NCBI GenBank assembly: GCA_002423395.1
Contig: DIVZ01000006.1
Coordinates: 1-64,000, forward strand
Direction of reading: 5' to 3'
DNA from: Eubacteriaceae bacterium UBA6119
Lineage (GTDB): Bacteria; Bacillota; Clostridia; Eubacteriales; UBA1433
DNA: 64,000 bases
In this document: one piece after another, positions 8,070 to 15,490 of the stretch
Numbering within the stretch: the stretch's first letter is position 1
How the letters are laid out: each line of letters starts with the position of its first letter
Position numbers and translations under genes: made by a program
Notes under the pieces: model-generated
What the model was told of the DNA's origin: nothing
The model's database searches: none
The model's input: only the letters and a program-made list of their open reading frames with translations

Positions 8070-8858
8070 ATGGCTAAATATAATGATTTAGATATTGCAA
8101 ATTGGAAAAATTATAATGAAATATATACTGATACTCTTTGGTTAATAGATAAAAGGGATAATTCGGGTATGCACTCTGGCAGTTACCACGGTAATTTTAT
8201 TCCGCAAATACCATACCAATTATTTAAAAGATATACTAAAAAAAATGACTGGGTATTGGACCCGTTTGCTGGCAGTGGAACATCGTTAATTGAGGCAAAA
8301 TATCTTGGTAGAAACGGGATAGGCATTGAATTATTAGAAGAGATAGCAATTCAAGCTAAAAACCGAATACCAAAAGAAATTAACCCTGATAATAAAATTG
8401 AAATATATATAGATGATAGCCGAACTTTTAACTTAAATAAAGTATTACAGAATTTTAAAATTAGAAATGTTCAATTTGTTATTTTTCATCCGCCCTATTG
8501 GAACATAATAAAATTTAGTGAAGATAAAAGAGATTTGTCTAATGCTAATTCAATTGAAGAGTTTTTATTTGGTTTCGGCAAAGTTATTGATAATGCTTGC
8601 GGTGTTTTGGAGAAAAACAGATATTGTGCAATAGTAATTGGTGACATGTACTTAAATAGTGAAATTGTACCGCTTGGTTTTAAATGTATGAATTTATTTT
8701 TAGATAGAGGTTATAAATTAAAAGCTATAATTGTTAAAAACTTTGAAGAAACAAAAGGCAAATTAAACCAGAAGCAAATATGGAGATATAGAGCTTTAGC
8801 AAGTGATTTTTATATATTTAAACATGAATATATTATGGTCTTTAAAAAAGTAAAATAA
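8070..8858 (+). CDS. site-specific DNA methyltransferase (N4/N6 class)
   Basis: 262 residues. SAM-binding motif I is VLDPFAGSGTSLIEAK near residues 64-79, and the catalytic motif IV is HPPYW near 149-153, a variant of the usual (S/D)PPY. PPYW after Pro-rich loops is often seen in N4-cytosine enzymes, so this may modify the opposite strand of an asymmetric site. Two methyltransferases of different class next to one endonuclease is the layout of type IIS systems such as MboII and HphI. It lies 5 bp after the D12 methylase and 9 bp before the convergent endonuclease stop. Confidence 0.9.
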   Translation: MAKYNDLDIANWKNYNEIYTDTLWLIDKRDNSGMHSGSYHGNFIPQIPYQLFKRYTKKNDWVLDPFAGSGTSLIEAKYLGRNGIGIELLEEIAIQAKNRIPKEINPDNKIEIYIDDSRTFNLNKVLQNFKIRNVQFVIFHPPYWNIIKFSEDKRDLSNANSIEEFLFGFGKVIDNACGVLEKNRYCAIVIGDMYLNSEIVPLGFKCMNLFLDRGYKLKAIIVKNFEETKGKLNQKQIWRYRALASDFYIFKHEYIMVFKKVK

Positions 8859-8867
8859 ATATATAAT

Positions 8868-9473
8868 TTATTTTGAGAAGGTTAAATGTTTTTTAAACTC
8901 TAAAGGGTCATACCAATAACAACCTTCACATCCTGTTTCCGTTTTATCATGAATTTTATCGCCTTTATAGTATGACATTGGATAACCAAGAAGCTTTGCA
9001 TCATATCTAATGCCTGTTTTCCGACACTCTTTACAAAATTGACGTTTTGCATCATTTGCAGCTTTGCTTAATGGCTGAAAATCCGATAATTTTTGATTTA
9101 AATTATTCATTATACGATCATCATTTTTCATGCCATTTTTATGATCAACTTCAGGTTTAGAAGTGCCAAGTATCACGCATCGTCTGGATTGTATATTTTT
9201 TTTAATATCTGCTGTTATACTCTGAGAATATGTATTATTATTAAAACCATTTAATCGGACTCTATCATTTCTATTTCCCTTGGTTATACTTTTATCTAAT
9301 TCAACTATATATTTTTTTGCAAGTTGTGATTCTTTACGTGCCCAATCAGCACCATTGCCAAATTTCAAATCAGCATATTCACCAACAAATTCTGTGACAT
9401 CTACCCAACGGCTGATACCATTTTTATCTGGCTGAGCTAATTCTAAAAATAATTCCATTTTTGTTTTTTCCAT
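8868..9473 (-). CDS. HNH-type restriction endonuclease
   Basis: 201 residues from the ATG at 9473; an upstream ATG at 9515 would overlap the regulator gene. The HNH core is VDHKNGMKNDDRIMNN followed by LSDFQPLSKAANDAKR (near residues 112-145), with DH, N and K in the expected places. Flanking pairs CKEC and CEGC are likely structural zinc ligands. Its place in a cluster with two methyltransferases and a small HTH regulator makes it the endonuclease of a type II system. The recognition sequence cannot be read from the protein. Confidence 0.82.
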   Translation of the reverse strand: MEKTKMELFLELAQPDKNGISRWVDVTEFVGEYADLKFGNGADWARKESQLAKKYIVELDKSITKGNRNDRVRLNGFNNNTYSQSITADIKKNIQSRRCVILGTSKPEVDHKNGMKNDDRIMNNLNQKLSDFQPLSKAANDAKRQFCKECRKTGIRYDAKLLGYPMSYYKGDKIHDKTETGCEGCYWYDPLEFKKHLTFSK

Positions 9474-9483
9474 AAATTTAAAC

Positions 9484-9702
9484 CTAACTTTCTTTAAATA
9501 ATAAAAAAGTTTCAATAGCTAGAGCATCTGCAATTCTCTGCACGTTTTCTAATGAAATGCTTCTACGATAACATTCAATTGCGCTGATATATGTTCGATG
9601 CATACCGCATTTTTCAGCAAACTCCTCTTGTGATAATCCTTTTTCTGTCCTATATTTGCGTAGATTATTTCCAAAAACTTTAATAATGTCCAAACTGTTC
9701 AC
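9484..9702 (-). CDS. XRE-family controller-like regulator of the restriction-modification system
   Basis: 72 residues, almost entirely one HTH domain (LRKYRTEKGLSQEEFAEKCG then HRTYISAIECYRRSISLENV). Size, composition and position 10 bp upstream of the endonuclease match controller (C) proteins, which delay endonuclease expression until methylation is established after entry into a new cell. The start is GTG at 9702, or TTG at 9693 with better spacing from AGG. It forms a two-gene operon with the endonuclease. Confidence 0.85.
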   Translation of the reverse strand: MNSLDIIKVFGNNLRKYRTEKGLSQEEFAEKCGMHRTYISAIECYRRSISLENVQRIADALAIETFLLFKES

Positions 9703-9812
9703 CTCGCTATATATAATAGTGTAATATCCGAATACTATAAGTCTACATACAATAAGTCAACATTTGCATTAATAATCTTCAAATGAGTTTATATTGCATT
9801 TTGTAAAAAAAT

Positions 9813-9840
9813 AAAACAGCCTTAATAGCTGTTTATTTTT
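9813..9840 (-). terminator. terminator after the MORN-like gene
   Basis: AAACAGC at 9814-9820 pairs with GCTGTTT at 9828-9834; the minus-strand transcript then runs into TATTTTTTT. Confidence 0.75.
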
Positions 9841-9864
9841 TAATATTAAATTTTAATGATTATT

Positions 9865-10299
9865 TCAAAACATATTAAAATCTTTTGGCAAATGTATTAT
9901 TTGATTGCCCTGTTCGTCATATTCAATTCCATCATAAAATATATTAGGAACACTTATTAAAGGATAATTCATTGAGCCGACTTTATTAACTTTATATATA
10001 CCACTAAACCAGAGCGAGCCGTTTTCTCTATAATAATTACCCCTTGCATAGTAACGAGGACCATAATAACTGCGTTGACCTTTATTATATTCACCTTCAA
10101 ATTTTAATACGCCTGAAGGATAATATTCACGACCTATTTCTATAAACCAATCAGCAAAAATTCCCTCAAGATATTTGACGCCATTTTCATAATATCTTAT
10201 TCCGATACCAAAAGGTAAAACCATTTTATTCTCTTCGTCTAATTTTGTATAACCTTCGTATTTTAGATTTCCTTTTTCATCATAAAGTTTTTCCCACAT
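9865..10299 (-). CDS. MORN/YwqK-like repeat protein
   Basis: 144 residues from the ATG at 10299 (GAGG 8 nt upstream). It is built of repeated short beta-hairpins of the form YDEKGNLKYEGY, YYENGVKYLEGIF, YYPSGVLKFEGEY, YRENGSLWFSGIY, the pattern of MORN-variant repeats found in YwqK-type proteins. YwqK-like proteins are often annotated as antitoxin or immunity partners, but the function here is unknown. Low GC like the adjoining restriction-modification genes suggests it came with that island. It ends the island just before the first 37-bp element. Confidence 0.68.
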   Translation of the reverse strand: MWEKLYDEKGNLKYEGYTKLDEENKMVLPFGIGIRYYENGVKYLEGIFADWFIEIGREYYPSGVLKFEGEYNKGQRSYYGPRYYARGNYYRENGSLWFSGIYKVNKVGSMNYPLISVPNIFYDGIEYDEQGNQIIHLPKDFNMF

Positions 10300-10368
10300 T
10301 GATATCACCTCAAGTTAATTATACAATAATATCAATTCTATAACAAAATTATATTTAGTATTATTCAA

Positions 10369-10406
10369 CTAGGGCACGCGGGGGACGTTGTAATGTGTTA
10401 ATGTGA
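10369..10406 (+). repeat. 37-bp G-rich element, copy 1 (variant)
   Basis: Reads TAGGGCACGCGGGGGACGTT followed by GTAATGTGTTAATGTG. It differs from copies 3-5 by C for G at the seventh position (GGGCACGC) and in the tail. It separates the restriction-modification/MORN island from the terminase genes. Confidence 0.8.
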
Positions 10407-10431
10407 TACCGTGAAAAAATAAATACTAAAA

Positions 10432-10456
10432 AGACAGCTTAGCGGCTGTTTTTTTA
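10432..10456 (+). terminator. hairpin with T-tract at the head of the terminase operon
   Basis: ACAGC at 10434-10438 pairs with GCTGT at 10445-10449, followed by seven T. It is 50 bp upstream of the first terminase-operon gene, so it either ends the island transcripts or acts as a leader terminator for the phage genes. Confidence 0.6.
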
Positions 10457-10507
10457 TTGCCTAAAAACGGAACAACATAATCGGCTGTTAAATAAGGAGG
10501 GAAAAGA

Positions 10508-10858
10508 ATGGAAAACAAAGGACGATTTAAACCGGGCGATTTTACAAAAGAAGAACTGATAAAAAACGCGAAAAAAGGCACTGCGTTGGGAAATGCCGTA
10601 TTAAAGCGTAAAAAAATACTGCGCGATATAGCGCAGACAGTGTTCACAGACCATATTGAGCAAAGAAATATTTTAGAGCTTATCAAAGAGGCGGGTTTTG
10701 ATATAACCCTCACAATGGAGGAGGCGCTTGTATTTAAATTATTTCAAAGAGCATTGTCTGACGATAAAAGAAGAAACCCTTCCTTTAAAATGATACGCTT
10801 CCTTGCGGGAGAGTCACAACAAAAAAGAATGAGAATAACTAACAGGATAAAATGGTAG
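10508..10858 (+). CDS. terminase-small-subunit-like phage protein (paralog 1)
   Basis: 116 residues behind GGAGG. The N-terminus has a KPGDFTKEELIKNAKKGTALG segment (given in part) similar to the KGG-like starts of phage terminase small proteins, followed by charged helices. It is clearly related to the next gene: both have (K/R)DI/VTxxVxxxxI near residue 40, an EAGF/AAGF turn, LTxxxxLxxRLFxKALS and a final FLAGES/SLAGEA motif. Located directly upstream of the large terminase, it is probably part of DNA packaging, but no domain is recognised with certainty. Confidence 0.6.
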   Translation: MENKGRFKPGDFTKEELIKNAKKGTALGNAVLKRKKILRDIAQTVFTDHIEQRNILELIKEAGFDITLTMEEALVFKLFQRALSDDKRRNPSFKMIRFLAGESQQKRMRITNRIKW

Positions 10859-10864
10859 GCTGAT

Positions 10865-11266
10865 ATGGAAAATACAAATTTGAAAAAAACGAATAACTTT
10901 GAGAATGTGTCTAAAGAAGCGCTGGAGAAGGGACGTCTTTTATCACATGAAAATAAAAAACGCAACACCAAAATGCGCGATGTGACGAAAAACGTGCTCG
11001 CGACTAAAATAAAAAACGAGGCTCTTGAAAAAGAACTGCGCGCCGCAGGCTTTAAGGGTGTGCTTACATATCAGGATTTGCTTATCTACCGCCTGTTTAC
11101 GAAAGCCTTGAGTAACGCGAGTGATTCCATCGCCGCCTTTAAGGAAATAAGAAGCCTTGCCGGAGAGGCGGAAACGATTAAGGTTGATATGACCGTTACG
11201 CCAACGCTGGATGAACAGGCGCAAAGAATAACGGCTGTGCTGAATGAGTATAGAGCTATCGAGTAG
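10865..11266 (+). CDS. terminase-small-subunit-like phage protein (paralog 2)
   Basis: 133 residues, 6 bp after its paralog and overlapping the large terminase by 23 bp. Shared motifs include RDVTKNVLATKI, LRAAGFKGVLTYQDLLIYRL, FTKALSNA and SLAGEAET; the C-terminus adds VTPTLDEQAQRITAVLNEY. The overlap with the large subunit suggests translational coupling, as expected for a small terminase subunit that recognises phage DNA and recruits the motor. Two tandem copies are unusual for a small-terminase locus. Confidence 0.62.
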   Translation: MENTNLKKTNNFENVSKEALEKGRLLSHENKKRNTKMRDVTKNVLATKIKNEALEKELRAAGFKGVLTYQDLLIYRLFTKALSNASDSIAAFKEIRSLAGEAETIKVDMTVTPTLDEQAQRITAVLNEYRAIE

Positions 11267-12728
11267 GGAAATGGGGCTGCTGGAGAGCAGCAATGTCGCT
11301 TTTATTCCGCTTTATATGGATAAGAGCAGATACCTGGTGCTGAAAGGCGGCGGCGGCAGCGGAAAAAGCATATTCGCCGGACGGAAAATACTGGAACGCT
11401 GCGCAGAAGGGCGGGCGCATAAGTTCCTCGTTGTTCGCAAAGTGGCGCGCACTATTAGGGAAAGCTGTTTTGCGCAGATGCGCGCGCAGATTGGCTCGCA
11501 CTTTGATGTGAATGATTTTGAGATAAATAAAACGGATATGACTATTAAACATAAGAACGGAAACAGCATTGTGTTTTCGGGCCTTGACGATGTTGAAAAG
11601 CTGAAGAGCATTTACGGAATAACTGATATTTGGATTGAGGAAGCAACGGAGCTTGGCGAGGCTGATTTTAACCAGCTTGACATAAGATGCCGGGAGCGCC
11701 CGAGCGATTATAGTCAAATTATACTTACGTTTAACCCTGTGAGCATATTGCATTGGATTAAGAGAAGGTTTTTTGACGAGCGGCCATTTAACTGCACGGT
11801 GCATGAGAGTACATATAAGGATAACAGATTTCTAACAGACGAGGCGGTATCAGTCTTAAAAGCGTTTGAGAAAACAGATCCGTATTACTACAGCGTGTAC
11901 TGCCTGGGAGAGTGGGGAGTTACGGGCAGGACTATATTTGATAAGGAGCTTATCGCCCATAGGTTGCGGGAGGTCTGTGATTTCAAGACTTACAGATTTG
12001 ATTATACTATGAGCAATGACATATACACTATGGAGCCGCGCATCAGCGATATACGCCTTGTTGAGGATGAGTACGGATATATACGGCTGTATAAGAAACC
12101 CGAGAAAGAGCAGTTTTACGTGATAGGCGCGGACACGGCAGGAGAGGGCAGCGATGAGTTTTGCGGGCAGGTAATTGACAATACGACTCTAACGCAAATG
12201 GCGGTGCTGAATCATAAGTTTGACGCGCATGAGTTTTGCGACCAGATATACTGCCTGGGGATGTATTACAACTGCGCGCTTTTAAGCGTTGAGACGAATG
12301 CAGGTGGGACGTTTATTGTGGAAAGACTGGCAAGGCTGGGGTACCCGAATTTGTATGTTAGAGAACGTGCGGATACGTACCTTGAGAAGTATGCGCGCTC
12401 GTATGGGTTTAATACAAACACAGCGACAAGAAAGCCGCTTGTTGATAATTTAGTTGAAGCGCTTAGCACAAAAGAGGGGATAGAGACAATTAACGACAAG
12501 AAAACGCTTGAGCAGATGCTTACTTTTGTAAGAAATGAGAGAGGAAAACCTGAAGCGCAGGCAGGTGCGCATGACGACCACATAATGGCTTTGGGCATTG
12601 CGCATTATACAAGGCATCAGCAGAAGGTGTATATTAAGCGCAAGCCTGACAGCATAAGCAGCGGCAGTTTTGATGAGAAAAATAATAAAGGCTCGCTGGG
12701 GGATGGAGAAAGCATTGAGGTTATTTGA
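11244..12728 (+). CDS. phage terminase large subunit (PBSX type)
   Basis: 494 residues. The ATPase Walker A motif is KGGGGSGKSIFAGRKIL near residues 33-49, Walker B is IWIEEATELGEADFNQL near 128-144, and the nuclease domain has GADTAGEGSDEF near 290 and a late acidic HDDHIMALGIA near 447. This length and motif order match Terminase_6/PBSX large subunits that pump DNA into the capsid and cut it. It is intact, but no portal or capsid genes follow: a terminator, an unrelated RNA gene and repeats come next. Confidence 0.95.
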   Translation: MSIELSSREMGLLESSNVAFIPLYMDKSRYLVLKGGGGSGKSIFAGRKILERCAEGRAHKFLVVRKVARTIRESCFAQMRAQIGSHFDVNDFEINKTDMTIKHKNGNSIVFSGLDDVEKLKSIYGITDIWIEEATELGEADFNQLDIRCRERPSDYSQIILTFNPVSILHWIKRRFFDERPFNCTVHESTYKDNRFLTDEAVSVLKAFEKTDPYYYSVYCLGEWGVTGRTIFDKELIAHRLREVCDFKTYRFDYTMSNDIYTMEPRISDIRLVEDEYGYIRLYKKPEKEQFYVIGADTAGEGSDEFCGQVIDNTTLTQMAVLNHKFDAHEFCDQIYCLGMYYNCALLSVETNAGGTFIVERLARLGYPNLYVRERADTYLEKYARSYGFNTNTATRKPLVDNLVEALSTKEGIETINDKKTLEQMLTFVRNERGKPEAQAGAHDDHIMALGIAHYTRHQQKVYIKRKPDSISSGSFDEKNNKGSLGDGESIEVI

Positions 12729-12825
12729 GGTATTTTAAATATACAATTTATTTGCGTTGTAAAGCTGCATATTGTATACATGAAACCTTAATAAATTATT
12801 AAATTGTTAAAAAAAATACAAAATA

Positions 12826-12852
12826 AAGCCAGATAATGCTGGCATTATTTTG
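12826..12852 (+). terminator. terminator downstream of the terminase
   Basis: GCCAG(A) and (G)CTGGC form a short stem at about 12829-12844, followed by ATTATTTT. Confidence 0.65.
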
Positions 12853-12873
12853 TAACAGTGTTATAATGTATTT

Positions 12874-13105
12874 GCATAAAATCCTACGGGGGGATAAAAA
12901 CACTCTCTTAAAAACGGAAAAACAGAGTTTTACCCCCTCGTTTCCCTCTCAGACCGCTCTGTCAGCGTAGGTATGGCTTCGACAGAGAGAGATGAGATAT
13001 AAAACCACTTTCAAAGGGAAAAAGTGAATGTGTTGATTCTCATCACAATCAGACAGGTTTAGTTACATTATAAAGAGTTGTAGGCAATTATCAACTCTTT
13101 TATTT
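12874..13105 (+). ncRNA. structured RNA of about 230 nt, candidate raiA RNA
   Basis: No reading frame fits, but the segment has its own TATAAT box (12862-12867) and terminator (AAAGAGTTG/CAACTCTTT, 13072-13100). In between: GGGGG...ACTCT (from 12887) pairs with AGAG-TTTTACCCCC (to 12938); CTCTGTC (12957-12963) pairs with GACAGAG (12981-12987), and CGTAGG in that hairpin's loop (12966-12971) complements CCTACG upstream (12883-12888), making a pseudoknot; GATGAGA (12991) pairs with TCTCATC (13038) around a CACTTT/AAAGTG hairpin. The size, the 5' GGGGG/ACCCCC helix and pseudoknots resemble the raiA motif of Clostridia. A covariance search was not possible here. Confidence 0.6.
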
Positions 13106-13510
13106 TGCCCAAAACACTGCGTGTTTTTAAAAAGAGACAAATATTGCGAAAAAACACATAATCGTTTACATAAAACCACTGTAAACAGTTACACTTCAAC
13201 AAAAAATAACCTAAAAAATGTTCATATATTTAATAATCATTTTAAAACTGCACTCATAATAGGTTAGTTTTTTAACGGCATTCTTAATATTTGCTTAATT
13301 TCGTGTAAATTAAAAAGGCAGAGCCCGGATATCGATGTGATGAGATGAAACAATACAATTAATATGACACTCTGCCGCTTTAAGAATTGGAAACAGAAAG
13401 TGGAAGATTTTTCTGTTATGAGCATAGTATGCGCGATACTGGAAAAATTATGCACGGAAAACTAATTTTGGGGAATGAATATATGAGGGTGCTGATAGGT
13501 ATGAATACAT
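13106..13510. other. non-coding stretch without a recognisable gene
   Basis: AT-rich DNA between the RNA terminator and the first long repeat. The only visible structure is GGCAGAG at about 13317 paired with CTCTGCC at about 13370, a 7-bp stem closing a loop of some 45 nt. No ribosome binding site is followed by a plausible gene. Confidence 0.5.
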
Positions 13511-13519
13511 TTGCCAGTA

Positions 13520-13705
13520 AGCAAGGCGGAACGACATGGCGGTCGTTCCCTACAAATTTCTGGCAGGAGCAGGCAGAGGCGCGGAGAGGGTTTGGATAGG
13601 TCTGATAATATTTGCAGTATATATAAAAGGGCGTGGATAGGTCTGATTTATTTGACAGTAATTATGAGAGGGGTTTGGATAGGTCTGATATGTTATTTGG
13701 TTATT
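13520..13705 (+). repeat. composite intergenic repeat, unit at 13.5 kb
   Basis: Begins AAGGCGGAACGACATGGCGG, includes a GTCGTTCCC partner to GGAACGAC, and then contains the phrase GGATAGGTCTGAT three times (near 13592, 13637 and 13677). Both phrases recur in the intergenic repeats at 19.9, 26.9, 30.1, 32.0, 34.1, 51.6 and 53.4 kb. Non-coding. Confidence 0.7.
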
Positions 13706-14115
13706 AAGAAAAGCCCGCCTGCGCATAAGAACATACCGATTAACTGACGCAGAGAGACGGTTTCTTTGTAAAAAAGAAGCCCGACAAGAAGCAGCACGCA
13801 CGCTAACGTTATGTTTGCGACAAGAGAGCCGGTGCTTACTTTCCATCCCGCGCGATAGACGTTGATGTAGCCGAATTCAAGCGCTAATATAGAAAAACCG
13901 AAAACAATTGACGTCCAGTTTATTTTACTGAATTCTTCCGCAAAGTTTTTTGTCTGGGAAGTGGTTAAAAATAATATCAGAGATAAAATCGCCGCGACAG
14001 TGTAAGTGATAACAAGCGAGGCAAACGTATCTACATTTGCGGGAGTTGATTTCGCCACGATGTTATAGAGCGTATTGGCGCCGACTACTATTAAAATAGG
14101 CCAAAGATAATTCAA
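13693..14115 (-). CDS. EamA/DMT-family transporter (half-size)
   Basis: 140 residues starting at TTG behind AGGAGGTG. It has about five hydrophobic helices and the conserved EamA ending LVGLLFYKETVSLRQLIGMF and CAGGLFLI. Full DMT transporters have ten helices from two EamA repeats; this is a single repeat, so it probably works as a dimer or oligomer like small multidrug-type transporters. Its messenger has a structured leader with a terminator in front of the ribosome binding site, suggesting ligand-controlled expression. The substrate is unknown. Confidence 0.85.
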   Translation of the reverse strand: MNYLWPILIVVGANTLYNIVAKSTPANVDTFASLVITYTVAAILSLILFLTTSQTKNFAEEFSKINWTSIVFGFSILALEFGYINVYRAGWKVSTGSLVANITLACVLLLVGLLFYKETVSLRQLIGMFLCAGGLFLITK

Positions 14116-14121
14116 AAGTTT

Positions 14122-14212
14122 TGCACCTCCTAAAAAAATACCGCAAACAAAAAACCTTTGTTTTGCGGTAGGTGTTCACCCGGCAGTTTGGTATTTAATT
14201 TTTAATATTATA
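14122..14212 (-). promoter_or_regulatory. promoter and attenuator/riboswitch-like leader of the EamA gene
   Basis: On the minus strand, a TATAAT box (about 14207-14212) is followed by an ~85-nt leader containing CTGCCGGGTGAACACCTACC and then GC. The ACCGCAAAACAAA part of it pairs with TTTGTTTGCGGT, and a run of T follows, immediately before AGGAGGTG and the start codon. So a terminator hairpin shares its 5' arm with the conserved-looking CCGGGTG...CACCTACCGC element. This is the architecture of a transcriptional riboswitch; the core is reminiscent of the mepA/guanidine-IV class, but that identification is from memory and unconfirmed. Confidence 0.5.
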
Positions 14213-14253
14213 ACATGAGGTTATTGATAGTTCAAGAGTGTATTGGCTGTCTT

Positions 14254-14700
14254 TTATATGCCTTCGTCAAAATGTTCGTTTTTATCGGCTATAAGGTCGT
14301 TTCTTACGGCGTTGATGAAGAGCACTATTTTTTCGCGTATCATGGTTATGCGTTCCGGACTGTTTATGTATGCGCCCGAGCTTTGCGTTTCGCCTATGAA
14401 TTCAATCAAGTCTCTGAATTTACGGACTATTTTATAGCTTGCGTATAAAATGACTTCTGTTCTTTTTGATATGTAAAAATTAAAAAGGGTATCGAGGTCA
14501 TAATTTTTACTGTCCACATATGAATCAAGACAATTATAAAGCGCGTCGATTATCTTACAATACAGGTCTTCTCTTTTTTCCCGCAGCCTTGTGTTTAAGG
14601 CATTATTGTTTCTGTGTCTTTCTGTAAGATAGATTGTTAATGCTGAAGCCGCCGCTCCTACTAAAGCGCCGAGTAATACGAGTAAGCCTTCGATAATAAT
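14254..14700 (-). pseudogene. membrane-anchored paralog with lost or ATT start codon
   Basis: The frame is open upstream of the first ATG (14517). Reading back to about 14700 gives a full-length homolog of the 14899-15342 gene: IIEGLLVLLGALVGAAASAL (membrane helix), then LTERHRNNNALN, LREKREDLYCKIIDALYNCL. The codon aligned with the paralog's ATG is ATT (14695-14697). Either translation begins at ATT, or the start was destroyed. One N-terminal transmembrane helix is followed by a helical cytoplasmic domain. Function unknown. Confidence 0.65.
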
Positions 14701-14898
14701 GCACCGCCCTTGTAAATGATTTTATATAATTATATCATTAAATATATACGTATGGTATTGGGAAATTTTGGGTGGGGGGGAGGGTTTTTCAATAAATGTA
14801 AAAAGGCAGTAACGAGGTTGAGATAGTTGCTGCTTTTGGGGGTGGGAAAAGGAATTAAAATTATGTCATAAAGGCAGTGACATAAATGTCCTTACCTA

Positions 14899-15342
14899 TT
14901 ATAAATCTTCAGTAAAATATTCTTTTTTGTCAACTTGAAAATCATTTCTTATTGAATTAATTAAAAGCAACATCTTGTTTTTTATAATACTAATATGTTG
15001 TTCACTATTAGCTGGTATGCCAGCATCTTGAAGTTCGCCAACATATTCAAGTAAACCTGTAAATTTAAATGCAATTTTATGACTTGCATATAAAACTACC
15101 TCACCCCTCTTTGAAAGAAAAAATTCAAAAAGTGAATCCAAATCAAGACGGCCGTTATCTATGTGTGAATCTAAACAAGAATAAAGTGCATCTAAAATTT
15201 TAAAATATAGTTCTTCTCTTTTTTCTCGTAGTTTGATATTTAAGGAATTCATGTTTCTATATCTTTCGGTTAAGTAAGTTGTTAAAGTGGAAAATGTTGC
15301 GCCAATTAAAGCACCAAATAATACAAACCAACCTTCGCTCAT
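14899..15342 (-). CDS. membrane-anchored helical protein
   Basis: 147 residues with AGGTGG upstream of ATG. An N-terminal transmembrane helix (GWFVLFGALIGATFSTLTTY) is followed by a predicted helical domain with LREKREELYFKILDALYSCL and LSKRGEVVLYASHKIAFKF. It is a paralog of the neighbouring 14254-14700 gene, about 200 bp away on the same strand, but uses far more AT-rich codons, so the two copies have different histories. No known family is recognised. Confidence 0.65.
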   Translation of the reverse strand: MSEGWFVLFGALIGATFSTLTTYLTERYRNMNSLNIKLREKREELYFKILDALYSCLDSHIDNGRLDLDSLFEFFLSKRGEVVLYASHKIAFKFTGLLEYVGELQDAGIPANSEQHISIIKNKMLLLINSIRNDFQVDKKEYFTEDL

Positions 15343-15490
15343 TGAATAACACCACCTATTTTTAAATAAATTATATAAAATTAAATACTATTAATGTAAA
15401 AATTATAATTTCATTTTTCCAAAATAATATATAATAATTATAATATATAAAATATCTATTTAAAATATATTTTTATACAAAGGGTTAAAA

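Noticed and set aside
10426..10713. 95-codon minus-strand frame over the first terminase-small-like gene
   Set aside because: Antisense shadow; the plus-strand gene has a ribosome binding site and a paralog next to it.
11256..11804. 182-codon minus-strand reading frame
   Set aside because: It is the antisense of the large terminase gene, whose ATPase motifs are intact on the plus strand.
12874..13105. 6S RNA or tmRNA
   Set aside because: There is no long rod with a central bubble as in 6S RNA, and no tRNA-like acceptor or tag reading frame; the pseudoknot arrangement fits raiA better.
13387..13846. Several short frames across the 13.5 kb repeat
   Set aside because: They run through the non-coding repeat GGATAGGTCTGAT and are not preserved in other copies of the repeat.
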